DNA of 64,000 nucleotides from JBHIBC01 sp046758905 (GTDB taxonomy: Bacteria > Acidobacteriota > Polarisedimenticolia > Gp22-AA2). The notes below the pieces were generated by a model. It had not been told where the DNA came from and searched no databases. It worked only from the letters and a program-made list of their open reading frames with translations. Positions 25,475-33,878 of the stretch are shown in pieces. Each line of letters begins with the position of its first letter. Position 1 is the first letter of the stretch. Where the stretch lies: the NCBI GenBank assembly GCA_046758905.1, contig JBHIBC010000003.1, forward strand, positions 16,095 through 80,094, read 5' to 3'. The translations under genes and the position numbers were made by a program.

Positions 25475-26452
25475 GTGATGATCCGCCTCAAGTGCGATCT
25501 GGTGATGCTGGGCGCGCTCGCCTGCGCCGCGTGGATGGGCGAGCCCGCGGGGGCTGCCACCAGAGCCATCACCCCCGACGGCGCCGTCCTGGAGGTGTGG
25601 GAGACGCATGGGGAGTCCGTCCCGACGAGGGCCGCCGGGTCGACGATCAGGTTCTCCGTCAGCGACGCGTCGGGACGCTCGATAGGGATCGTCCCGCCGA
25701 CCCAGGATCCGGATCGCGACTCCTTCCCGCAGTTGATCGCCGACCCGGACGGCGGCTCTCCGGTTCTGGTGTGGAGCCGTTGGGACGGGATCTCCCTGAA
25801 GATCGCCTACGCGCGCTTCGAGGGGCGCCGGTGGAGCGACTCGCACTACCTCACCTTCGGGCCGGGAGACGATATCCTGCCCCGCGTCAGCACCTCCCGC
25901 GGGGGCTCCTTTCTGTTCTGGATCGCCGACGGCCGGCGCTACATGTTCGCGCCTCTGGATCTCTCCGCGGGACGGCTGTTCGCGCCCGGCCGCGAGCTCG
26001 ACCTCCCGGAGGCGGCGAGGTGGAGGCCGATCGCCGGTCCGGGACCAGCCGGAACCCCCTCCCTCGAGGGGAACAGCGACGTGCCGATCTGGACCGACAC
26101 GGCCTGCCGGGGACGCAGGTTCACGGACCGCTGCCCCGAGACGCCCGACGTCCGGCCTCCCGTTCTGGCGCGGGGGTCCTGGACCCCGGAGGGAACCTCC
26201 GACGTGCCGATCGTCATCACCTCCTCCGCGGAGCAGCATTCCGCCCGGTGGGGCGCCGCGTCGCGGGCGTCCTGCCGCGCACACGTCCTCGCGGTGCCCG
26301 GACAGCCCGGTGATGACACCGTGTTCCTGATCGGGTTCGACAACGGCGCGACGCGCCTGCTCAAGCCCGTCGCGTCGCCCCCGCAGCCCCTCGCCACCTT
26401 CGGCGAGACCGCCGCCCAGACCGTCGTTCACCTGGTCTGCGACGGGCTCTAG
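25475..26452 (+). CDS. Exported protein of unknown function
   Basis: 325 residues with a signal peptide (basic MMIRLK, hydrophobic core, probable cleavage near PAGA or GAA). The rest is beta-rich with repeated units such as PVLVWSRWDGISLKIAYARF and SFLFWIADGRRYMF, suggestive of a small propeller or beta-sandwich. Two long Cys-containing loops lie in the second half. No family is recognised. It is the third gene of the XRE-TPR operon (10-bp gaps). Confidence 0.7.
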   Translation: MMIRLKCDLVMLGALACAAWMGEPAGAATRAITPDGAVLEVWETHGESVPTRAAGSTIRFSVSDASGRSIGIVPPTQDPDRDSFPQLIADPDGGSPVLVWSRWDGISLKIAYARFEGRRWSDSHYLTFGPGDDILPRVSTSRGGSFLFWIADGRRYMFAPLDLSAGRLFAPGRELDLPEAARWRPIAGPGPAGTPSLEGNSDVPIWTDTACRGRRFTDRCPETPDVRPPVLARGSWTPEGTSDVPIVITSSAEQHSARWGAASRASCRAHVLAVPGQPGDDTVFLIGFDNGATRLLKPVASPPQPLATFGETAAQTVVHLVCDGL

Positions 26453-26531
26453 GGAACCGCGTCCGGGTTACCGGGGGGAATCAATCATCGGCGGTGGCCA
26501 CGCGGCCGGGGTCCGGACGGCCGGCCCCGGC

Positions 26532-27242
26532 TCAGTGGAAGCGGTACCTCTCGTCGTCCTCGCTCATCACGCGGAAGCGCCGCCGGCGCAGCCTCCAGCG
26601 CAGCTCGTTCCAGAACTCCCGCAGACGCCAGACACGCTTGAGGTACAGGTACCCGAACAGCATCCCGCCCAGATGGGCGAAGTGGGCAATGCCGTCCTGC
26701 ATGCCCAGCATGCTGAAAAGCTCGATCCCGATGCACAGGATGACAAAGCTGATAGCCCGCATCGGAAAGATGAACCAGATGAGGATCTGGCGGTTCGGGA
26801 ACATCAGCGCATAGGCCAGCATCACGCCGAACACCCCGCCGGAGGCGCCGACCGTGGTCACGTTCGGCGGAGCCAGGAACAGCGTCGTCAGCCCTGCTCC
26901 AATCCCGCAGATGAAGAAGTACTTCACGAACGGGCGTGTCCCCCATAGCCGCTCGAGCTCCGTCCCGAACATCCAGAGCATGAGCATGTTCAGGAGGATG
27001 TGGAACAGCCCCGCGGGGGAGTGGAGGAACATGTAGGTGCCGAGCTGCCAGATCCACTTGTGATGGAACACGTCGGCGGGCCGGAGCCCGAAGATGCCCC
27101 GGATGTCGCCGCCGCCGAAGTGATAGGTCAGGAGCTGGAGGCCGAAGATGCAGACGTTGGCGATGATCAGGTACTTGATGCCCGGAGTGATGCGGCCGCC
27201 GATGCCGAACTCGGCACCGTAGGAGCGGCGATAGTAGGGCAT
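26532..27242 (-). CDS. Rhomboid family intramembrane serine protease
   Basis: 236 residues with six or more membrane helices. The catalytic Ser is in GASGGVFG (about residue 134) and the catalytic His in HFAHLGGMLFGYLYL (about 189). The conserved Asn/His region FHILLNMLMLWMFG is present. It cleaves membrane proteins inside the inner membrane; substrates are unknown. The C-terminal tail is Arg-rich and cytoplasmic. Single gene, ending just after the convergent exported protein. Confidence 0.92.
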   Translation of the reverse strand: MPYYRRSYGAEFGIGGRITPGIKYLIIANVCIFGLQLLTYHFGGGDIRGIFGLRPADVFHHKWIWQLGTYMFLHSPAGLFHILLNMLMLWMFGTELERLWGTRPFVKYFFICGIGAGLTTLFLAPPNVTTVGASGGVFGVMLAYALMFPNRQILIWFIFPMRAISFVILCIGIELFSMLGMQDGIAHFAHLGGMLFGYLYLKRVWRLREFWNELRWRLRRRRFRVMSEDDERYRFH

Positions 27243-27294
27243 GTCGGCAAGGTAGCACAGGCCCCGGGGCTTTGCAAGGACGGGTCGGGGGCTC

Positions 27295-27894
27295 CTAGCC
27301 CTCGCGCAGCTCGGTGTTCCAGTAAGCCACGTCGAGGAAGCTCTTCCAGATCTCGTAGCGCCCCGAGGCGAAGGAGATCTTCACGAGCGGGTGCCAGCGC
27401 GGCTTGACCGGGGCCCGCACGAGGCGCATGCCGACCTCGGTCGGGAGATGCCCCCCCTTCCTCGAGTTGCAGGCCACGCAGCAGCAGACCACGTTGTCCC
27501 AAGTCGACTTGCCGCCGCGCGACAGCGGGACCACGTGATCCAGGTTCAGGTCGCGCGTCTGGAACCTGCGGCCGCAGTATTGGCAGCGGTTGCGGTCGCG
27601 GTAGAAGATGTTCTTGCGGGTGAACCGCACCTCGTGGCGCGGCAGTCGATCGAAGTCCACCAGCAGTATGACGCGCGGGATCCGGATGCGGAGCGTGGGG
27701 GTGATGATGAAGTCCTCGTCCGGCTGCGGCGGAATGTCGACCCAGTCCTCCCAGCCGTAGGTCGAGAAGTCCTCGGTGACCGCCCGGACGTGCCCCTTGT
27801 ACAGAAGGCAGAACGCCTTCCGGGCCGTGGTGACCTGGATCGCCTGAAACAGCCTGTTGAGGACGAGGACGTTTGAGTCGAGCATCCGCAACAT
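27295..27894 (-). CDS. HNH endonuclease family protein
   Basis: 199 residues. The HNH/zinc core is CQYCGRRF, LNLDHVVPLSRGG, then WDNVVCCCVACNSRKG, with all metal and catalytic residues. The N-terminal 90 residues (beginning MLRMLDSNVLVLNRLFQAIQ) are typical of the stand-alone HNH proteins common in Acidobacteria and Deltaproteobacteria, whose substrate is unknown. No methylase is adjacent, so it is probably not a restriction enzyme. Confidence 0.88.
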   Translation of the reverse strand: MLRMLDSNVLVLNRLFQAIQVTTARKAFCLLYKGHVRAVTEDFSTYGWEDWVDIPPQPDEDFIITPTLRIRIPRVILLVDFDRLPRHEVRFTRKNIFYRDRNRCQYCGRRFQTRDLNLDHVVPLSRGGKSTWDNVVCCCVACNSRKGGHLPTEVGMRLVRAPVKPRWHPLVKISFASGRYEIWKSFLDVAYWNTELREG

Positions 27895-27993
27895 CCCATC
27901 CTGCGCCGGAAAGGGGCGGGGATCAGGGAAAAGCTAGGATCCTCCGGCCGTCTTGTCAAGCGGGCCGCGGCGCCGACGCCGCGCCGGGCGCGA

Positions 27994-29193
27994 TCAGGGG
28001 GCGTCCCGCCGGCGATCCCCGCGGGGGTCGTAGCTCCGGACGAAGGTCCTCTTCTCGGCGTGGCGCTCGAGCGCCAGCCCCACCAGTCGCTCCACGAGCT
28101 CGGGAAACGGCAATCCGCTCGCCTCCCAGAGCTTCGGATACATGCTGATCGGCGTGAAGCCGGGGAGCGTGTTCACCTCGTTCAGGAAGATCGCCTCCGT
28201 GGACCGGTCCAGGAAGAAGTCGACCCGCGCCATCCCCGCCAGGTCGAGGGTCCGGAACGCCCGTACGGCGATCTCCCGGACCCGCCTGGATTGAGCCTCG
28301 CTGACGTCCGCCGGGATGACGAGGCGCGACGAGGGGTCGACGTACTTGGCCCGATAGTCGTAGAACTCGCCCGCCGGGATGATCTCGCCCACCACCGACG
28401 CGACGGGGGCGTCGTTGCCGAGGACGCTGCACTCGATCTCGCGTGCCCGGATCGCGCGCTCGACGATCAGCGTCCGATCGTAGCGCGCCGCAAGGTGAAG
28501 TCCGCGCACGAGGCCGGCCCGGTTCCTCGCCTTGCTCACCCCGACGCTGCTGCCGCCGTTGGACGGCTTGACGAAGCAGGGATACCCGAAAGCGCTCTCG
28601 AGGACATCGACGATCCGCTCCACCTCCTTCAGGTCGCGGCGCCGCACGACCCGGTGGTCGACGATCGGGAGGCCCGCGGCCCGGAACGCCACCTTCATCA
28701 TCGCCTTGTCCATCCCGAGCGCCGATCCGAGGACGCCCGCCCCGACGTACGGGATGTCGGCCAGCTCCAGCAGCCCCTGCAACGATCCGTCCTCGCCGCC
28801 CGCGCCGTGCATCACCGGGAACACCACGTCCAGCGCGCGGCGCGCGAGATCCGCCCGCCGCCGTGCGACGGATATCGGCGCCCGGCCGCCGCGTCCGCCG
28901 TCGCGCAGGCAGATCAGCCCGCGCACGGAGGGGTCGGCCGGCAGGGCGTGGTGGGCGCCCCGGGCCAGCCAGCGTCCGGTCTTCGAGACGGCGATCGGGA
29001 CCACCTCGTAACCGCGCTCATCGAGCGCCTTCATCACGGCGCGCGCCGAGACGTGCGATATCTCGTGCTCGACGGATCGGCCGCCGAAGATCACGCCGAC
29101 GCGCAGCCGCCGACCTCGGCCCGGCCGGCGGGCGAGGGGGACGGCCGCAGCGCGCGGTCCTCCGGCCCCGCTCCCGCCGCGGCGGCCCTTCAC
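27994..29193 (-). CDS. ddl: D-alanine--D-alanine ligase
   Basis: 399 residues from GTG 29193, which overlaps the HflX stop codon as GTGA. ATP-grasp ligase that makes D-Ala-D-Ala for peptidoglycan in the cytoplasm. Signatures: VGVIFGGRSVEHEISHVSA at the N-terminus, FPVMHGAGGEDGSLQGLLE, CFVKPSNGGSSVGVSK, and a C-terminal ARVDFFLDR, then FLNEVNTLPGFTPISMYPKL. The longer in-frame N-terminus upstream of the GTG is shadow sequence. Coupled to hflX by overlap. Confidence 0.93.
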   Translation of the reverse strand: MKGRRGGSGAGGPRAAAVPLARRPGRGRRLRVGVIFGGRSVEHEISHVSARAVMKALDERGYEVVPIAVSKTGRWLARGAHHALPADPSVRGLICLRDGGRGGRAPISVARRRADLARRALDVVFPVMHGAGGEDGSLQGLLELADIPYVGAGVLGSALGMDKAMMKVAFRAAGLPIVDHRVVRRRDLKEVERIVDVLESAFGYPCFVKPSNGGSSVGVSKARNRAGLVRGLHLAARYDRTLIVERAIRAREIECSVLGNDAPVASVVGEIIPAGEFYDYRAKYVDPSSRLVIPADVSEAQSRRVREIAVRAFRTLDLAGMARVDFFLDRSTEAIFLNEVNTLPGFTPISMYPKLWEASGLPFPELVERLVGLALERHAEKRTFVRSYDPRGDRRRDAP

Positions 29194-30488
29194 GGCACCC
29201 CCCGCCGGGGCGTGTTGCAGCGCGGGTCGTTGCCGCGCAGCAGCCTCGACACGAGCGCGGCCTGGGCCGGCCGGGCGCGAAAGCGCACCAGCAGGTGCCC
29301 GTCCACAACCGCGCTGTGCAGGACCCTCACCAGCCCGCACAGGCGCGCCAGGATCCTCGGGTCGCCCGCAGGGATCGACACCGTCTCCTCGATCAGCCTC
29401 TCGCCCAGAGCGGCCCGGATGCGCTCAACGAGGGGCACCGACTGCTCCCGGTCGAGGGCCGACATGAAGACGGCCTCCGGGTACTCCGTCCGCAGCCTGT
29501 CGATCACGCCTTCCGGGGCGCGGTCCACCTTGTTGAAGACCAGCAACCGCTGGCGGCCGGCGAGCCCGAGCTCCCCGAGCGTTCGCTCCGTGGTCCGCAT
29601 CCGGTCCTCCAGCGCCGGCGAGCCGGCGTCCGCCACCTGAACGAGCAGGTCGGCATCGGCCGCCTCCTCCAGCGTGCTGCGGAACGAGGCGACCAGGTGG
29701 TGCGGCAGCTTGCGGATGAACCCGACCGTGTCGATCACCAGGAAAGGCGGCCCGCCGCCCTGGTGGCACCGGCGCACCAGCGGGTCGAGCGTCGCGAAGA
29801 GGCGATCCTCCACGAACGCCCCGGCCCCGGTCAGGAGGTTGAGGATGGTCGATTTCCCGGAGTTGGTGTAGCCGACCAGGGCGACGCGCTTCTGGGTGGT
29901 TCTGCCCTTGCGGCGCTCCCTCCTCTCCGTCTCGATCCGCTTCAGCTCGGCGGCCAGCCGCGCGATGCGCCGACGGATCAGCCGGCGGTCGATCTCCAGC
30001 TGCGTCTCGCCGATGCCGCGCTGGCCGATGCCCCCATCCTGGCGGGAGAGGTGAACCCACCGGCGCTTCAGGCGCGGAAGCAGGTACCGCAGGCGGGCGA
30101 GCTCCACCTGGGTCCGCGCCTCCCTGCTCCGGGCGCGACGCGCGAAGATGTCCAGAATGACCGCCGAGCGATCCAGGACCTTGAGGGAGAGGGCGGTCTC
30201 GAGGTTCTTCGCCTGGGCGGGCGTCAGATCGTCGTCGAAGACGGCCATGTCCGCGCGCCCGGCCGCCGCCGTACGGCGCAGCTCCTCGATCTTTCCGGCC
30301 CGGAGCAGGGTCGCGGCGCGGAGCGGGCCGCTCTCCTGTAGAAGCCGACCCACGATCTCGGCGCCCGCGGTATCGGTCAGCCGACCCAGCTCGTCGAGGT
30401 GCTCTTCGGCCTCCCGGCGCTCCCGCCGTCCGGTGCACAGGCCCACGAGGACGGCCCGCTCCCGGTTCAGCGGCCGGACGTCCGACAC
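29190..30488 (-). CDS. hflX: GTPase HflX
   Basis: 432 residues. N-terminal HflX domain (EEHLDELGRLTDTAGAEIVG, then AGKIEELRR), middle helical arm (RRWVHLSRQDGGIGQRGIGE) and GTPase motifs GYTNSGKSTILNLLTG, DTVGFIRKLPHHLVASFRST and NKVD. HflX splits stalled or hibernating 70S ribosomes. It is translationally coupled to the downstream ddl gene by a 4-nt overlap. Confidence 0.93.
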   Translation of the reverse strand: MSDVRPLNRERAVLVGLCTGRRERREAEEHLDELGRLTDTAGAEIVGRLLQESGPLRAATLLRAGKIEELRRTAAAGRADMAVFDDDLTPAQAKNLETALSLKVLDRSAVILDIFARRARSREARTQVELARLRYLLPRLKRRWVHLSRQDGGIGQRGIGETQLEIDRRLIRRRIARLAAELKRIETERRERRKGRTTQKRVALVGYTNSGKSTILNLLTGAGAFVEDRLFATLDPLVRRCHQGGGPPFLVIDTVGFIRKLPHHLVASFRSTLEEAADADLLVQVADAGSPALEDRMRTTERTLGELGLAGRQRLLVFNKVDRAPEGVIDRLRTEYPEAVFMSALDREQSVPLVERIRAALGERLIEETVSIPAGDPRILARLCGLVRVLHSAVVDGHLLVRFRARPAQAALVSRLLRGNDPRCNTPRRGVP

Positions 30489-30624
30489 TGCGGCTCCCTC
30501 ACGCGGAGGATCTTAGTTCTCGACTCAGGGCACGTCAATTCGAGCACCTGCGAGCGCCCCCGCGTGTCGGCGCGTCCCCCGCCGGCGAAGCGACGACGCC
30601 CGGGGAGCGCGCCGGAAGGATGGA

Positions 30625-31227
30625 TCACTTCCGGGACGTCCCCGCCGCGGCGTCCCCCGTCGTCAGCCGCTCGATCAGGGCGTGGTAGTCGTCCGGCAGG
30701 GCGTTTCCGGCGTGGCGGATGATTCCGTCCGCGCCGATCAGGAAGTTCTGCGGCAGCGAGGCGACCCTGTAACGCTCCACCGCCACGCCCTTGCCGTCCC
30801 AGAGGATCGGGTAGGTGATCTCGTGCTCCTCCACGAAGGAGCGCACGCCCCGCCGCGTCTGCTCACGGGTGACGACGACGCCGAGGATCTCGTACCCCCG
30901 ATCGCGATACTTGGCGTAGGCCGCCAGGAGTCTCGGCACCTCCTCGATGCAGGGGAAGCACCAGGTCGCCCAAAAGACGACCTGGACGACCCTGTTCCTC
31001 TCCAGCGCCTCCTTGAGGCTGTAGAGGCGTCCGTCGAGATCCTCGAGCCTGAAGTCGCGCGCCAGGTCGCCGGGCCTGACGCCGCGGACGGGGCCGACGG
31101 ACGGGATCTTGCCGGCCAGCACCGGCGCGCCTCCCCCCAACCCCAGGGCGCAGGCCAGCAGCGTCGGCAGCGCCAGGGCCGCCGCGGCGCGCGCGCCGAG
31201 CTGGGATCGCGGGAGACGGGTGATCAT
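30625..31227 (-). CDS. TlpA/redoxin-like exported thioredoxin
   Basis: 200 residues. A long N-terminal signal or anchor (about 1-40) is followed by a TlpA-type fold: PGDLARDFRLEDLDGRLYS, active site VFWATWCFPCIEEVP (CxxC as Cys-Phe-Pro-Cys), cis-Pro region SLPQNFLIGADGIIRH. Periplasmic thiol oxidoreductase, probably for reducing or repairing disulfides. It lies 65 bp downstream of the membrane protein and ECF sigma genes and may belong to their operon. Confidence 0.88.
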   Translation of the reverse strand: MITRLPRSQLGARAAAALALPTLLACALGLGGGAPVLAGKIPSVGPVRGVRPGDLARDFRLEDLDGRLYSLKEALERNRVVQVVFWATWCFPCIEEVPRLLAAYAKYRDRGYEILGVVVTREQTRRGVRSFVEEHEITYPILWDGKGVAVERYRVASLPQNFLIGADGIIRHAGNALPDDYHALIERLTTGDAAAGTSRK

Positions 31228-31292
31228 CGCTTATGAGAGGGAATTATATCATCGCGCGGGGCGCAGGCCCGCCGCGTGGGCGGTCCGAGGGC

Positions 31293-31841
31293 TCAGAGAG
31301 GTGAGTAGTCGGTGACGTCGAGGTAGCCGATCGCCCGATAGAGGCGTCCCTCGACGGCGATGCGGCGCCCGCGCAGCCCGGGGTCGAGGAGCGCCCCCGC
31401 GTCGGATCGGTTCAGCGCGAACCGCCAGATCTGCCCATCGGCCGTCTGGATGCCGCTGGCGTGACCATGGGCGCGACAGGCGATCTGCGCCTCGATCGGT
31501 ATCCCGTGCAGCGCGCAGTCGTAGCAGACCACGCGGCCCTCCAGGTGGACCATCTGGACGTCGCCGGCCGCGGGGGATCGCGGCGCGTAGAGGCGCAGCG
31601 TGATCGGCGGCACCACGAGCACCATCAGGATCGACGCGGCCAGCGCGGTCAGCAGCGCCGGGTGGCGGACCAGCGGGAAGCGCCACCTACGCGCCGCGCC
31701 GCGGGAGGAGCGCCGTTCCTCCCGGTCGAGCGCTGCGAGGATCCGTTGACGCAGCCCGGGCGGCGCACTGACGCGCCCGAGGAGCGATCTCAGAAGCGCG
31801 TCCAGACCGCCCGATTCTCCGCCGACTCTCTCCTCACCCAT
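31293..31841 (-). CDS. Single-pass membrane protein, putative anti-sigma factor
   Basis: 182 residues directly downstream of an ECF sigma factor (20-bp gap), the usual place for its anti-sigma factor. The N-terminal cytoplasmic part (about 1-60) is short and helical (APPGLRQRILAALDREERRS). One membrane helix follows (ALLTALAASILMVLVVPPI). The extracytoplasmic part carries Cys in VCYDCALHG and QIACRAHGHASG. No ZAS zinc motif is seen, so the anti-sigma role rests on position. The Cys cluster and the adjacent TlpA gene hint at thiol or metal sensing. Confidence 0.65.
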   Translation of the reverse strand: MGEERVGGESGGLDALLRSLLGRVSAPPGLRQRILAALDREERRSSRGAARRWRFPLVRHPALLTALAASILMVLVVPPITLRLYAPRSPAAGDVQMVHLEGRVVCYDCALHGIPIEAQIACRAHGHASGIQTADGQIWRFALNRSDAGALLDPGLRGRRIAVEGRLYRAIGYLDVTDYSPL

Positions 31842-31861
31842 GGCTTACCGCCCCCGGGACC

Positions 31862-32566
31862 TCAGCGGGCGAATCGATTCGCCTCTCGGCCGCCCGTCGG
31901 AGCCTTCGCCTTCTCGACCGTCCCGTCGTCTCGAGGGAGCAGGCCCCGCTCCCTCGCCTGCGGCTCGAGCGCGGACTGCAGGATCTGCCGGGCGCGGAAC
32001 AGCCGCGACATGACGGTCCCGATGGGGCACGACATGATGGCCGCGATCTCCTTGTAGGTGTATCCCTCGACGATCGACAACACCACAACCATGCGGTAGT
32101 CGGCCGGCAGGGCCTCCAGCGCCGCCTGAACGCGCTCGCCCAGGATGGCGTTGGCGGCCGCCGTCTCCGGATCGCGCGCCGGCGCAGCCGTCACGTCGGC
32201 GATGATCCGCTCCGAGTGCTCCTCGATGGCGCCGAAGTCTATCTCGTCCGGCTGGCTGCGGACCTTCCTGTAGCGATTGATGAAGACGTTGCGGAGTATC
32301 GTGAACAGCCAGGCCTTGCAATTCGTTCCCCTCTCGTACCGCGAGAAGAAGCGGTAGGCCCTGACGAAGGTCTCCTGAACCAGGTCCTCGGCATCGGCCG
32401 GCTCCCGGACCATCTTCAGGGCCATGTTGTAAAGGGCGTCGAGGTGCGGCAGCGCCGTCTCCTCGAACTCCCTCCGCCTCGAGGGCTCGGGTCGCCCGTC
32501 CCGGGCGTCGGGCCCGGTCTCGCCCGCCCCGTCGAGCCCAAATTGAGGAACCCCGTCCTCGGCCAT
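31862..32566 (-). CDS. ECF sigma factor
   Basis: 234 residues. Region 2 (LYNMALKMVREPADAEDLVQ, then KAWLFTILRNVFINRYRK) and region 4 (LEALPADYRMVVVLSIVEGY, YKEIAAIMSCPIGTVMSRLF) are typical of RpoE-like ECF factors. It probably controls an envelope or redox stress regulon together with the membrane protein encoded next. ATG at 32566; the N-terminal 40 residues are low-complexity. Confidence 0.92.
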   Translation of the reverse strand: MAEDGVPQFGLDGAGETGPDARDGRPEPSRRREFEETALPHLDALYNMALKMVREPADAEDLVQETFVRAYRFFSRYERGTNCKAWLFTILRNVFINRYRKVRSQPDEIDFGAIEEHSERIIADVTAAPARDPETAAANAILGERVQAALEALPADYRMVVVLSIVEGYTYKEIAAIMSCPIGTVMSRLFRARQILQSALEPQARERGLLPRDDGTVEKAKAPTGGREANRFAR

Positions 32567-32679
32567 TTATTCCCCGGGCCCCGCGGGCCAGAGGCCGGAG
32601 GGCTCGGGCCCGCCCCCGCCCTTCCGCCCCGCCCGCCAGGGCCTACATACGGGATAGATGTCGCTCATCGCTTGCGGTT

Positions 32680-33849
32680 TCAGGATATCACCTTCGTAAC
32701 TGCGCGCGGGGCCGGTTTCCTCCGTCCCCCCGCGGGGCGTCGCGGGCCCACCGAGGGCCCGCAGGGCCCGCCGGAAGCCGCGTCCGCGCGCGCTCCACGT
32801 CGCCCGGCAGGGGCCGGATCGAGCCTGAAAACGGTCTCCACCCTGCCGACCGGCAGCCCGCGACGGTTGCGGAGTGGGCCGACGAACCGATCGAGCAGCT
32901 CCACGCGCTCGCGCTCGTCCAGGATGCCGAGCCCTCTCAGGGTCTCCAGAGCGGCGCTGTGGCGCGCCCTGACGCCGTCGCCATCGGCGATCTTGATGGC
33001 GATGCCCATCCCCGTCCCGCCCCGGCGGCAGGCCAGACCGTAGAACCCCTCGGCCCCGATCTTCGCGATCAGATCGTGCCCCGCGGCCCGCATCAGGGCG
33101 GTGCAGAGGCGGTCGGTGCCCGCGACCATCTCGGGGTGGCGCCTCATCGCCGTCGCCACCCGGCCGGCCGCCGCGCGCCATCGGCCCGCAGCCTCCGTCG
33201 AAACCAGCCGCGCGTACAGCAGCGCCGCGTTCCGGATCGGCATGTGGAAGGTGGGCGCCGAGCACCCGTCGACCGCCAAGTCGACCGAGGCGGCCGGAAG
33301 CCCCGCAAGCGACGCCACGACCTCCCGGATCCGCACCTGAACCGGATGCCCCGGATCGAGGTAGGTGTCGAGCGGCGCGCCGAGGTGGACCGCCAGCGCG
33401 AGCATGCCGGCGTGCTTGCCCGAGCAGTTGTTGTGAATGGGCAGGGGCCGCTCGCCCCGGTCGAGAAGCTCCCTCGCGGCGGGAGGGTGGAGCGGCGGGT
33501 GCGCGCCGCACTGGAGGGCGCGCTCGTCGAGCCCGATCTTCGAGAGGATCGAGCGGACCGCGGCCAGGTGCATCGCCTCGCCCCCGTGCGACCCGATGAT
33601 GACTGCGATCTCGGGCTCGGTGAGCCCGAACAGGTCCGCGGCGCCAGATCCGATGAGCGGGAGCACCTGGGCCGGCTTGGCGGCCGAGCGGAGGAACGTC
33701 CTCGCGCCGGGGTCGCCGGCCGACGCGACCGTCCGCCCCGCGTCGTCGACGACGGCGATCGCCCCGTGGTGCACGGACTCCACATGTCCGCCCCGGAGCA
33801 CCGCCACCAGCGGCACGTACCCGCCGGGTGCGCTCGTGTCCTCCGCCAT
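32680..33849 (-). CDS. L-asparaginase of the rhizobial type (PF06089)
   Basis: 389 residues from ATG 33849, preceded by GAGGGGGA. Signatures of the serine-lysine type II-like asparaginase family: RGGHVESVHHGAIAVVDDAG, FLRSAAKPAQVLPL (catalytic Ser-x-x-Lys), GSHGGE, NNCSGKHAGMLAL and DGCSAPTFHMP. It converts L-asparagine to aspartate and ammonia. The C-terminal 45 residues are Arg/Pro-rich and unlike the family. The NhaC-like transporter lies 29 bp upstream in the same orientation, so the two are probably co-transcribed. Confidence 0.88.
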   Translation of the reverse strand: MAEDTSAPGGYVPLVAVLRGGHVESVHHGAIAVVDDAGRTVASAGDPGARTFLRSAAKPAQVLPLIGSGAADLFGLTEPEIAVIIGSHGGEAMHLAAVRSILSKIGLDERALQCGAHPPLHPPAARELLDRGERPLPIHNNCSGKHAGMLALAVHLGAPLDTYLDPGHPVQVRIREVVASLAGLPAASVDLAVDGCSAPTFHMPIRNAALLYARLVSTEAAGRWRAAAGRVATAMRRHPEMVAGTDRLCTALMRAAGHDLIAKIGAEGFYGLACRRGGTGMGIAIKIADGDGVRARHSAALETLRGLGILDERERVELLDRFVGPLRNRRGLPVGRVETVFRLDPAPAGRRGARADAASGGPCGPSVGPRRPAGGRRKPAPRAVTKVIS

Positions 33850-33878
33850 CCTCGTTCCCCCTCGCGCGTTGCCCCGTC

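Noticed and set aside
30625..31227. Selenocysteine in the TlpA-like protein
   Set aside because: The active site is Cys-Phe-Pro-Cys with normal TGC codons; no in-frame TGA.
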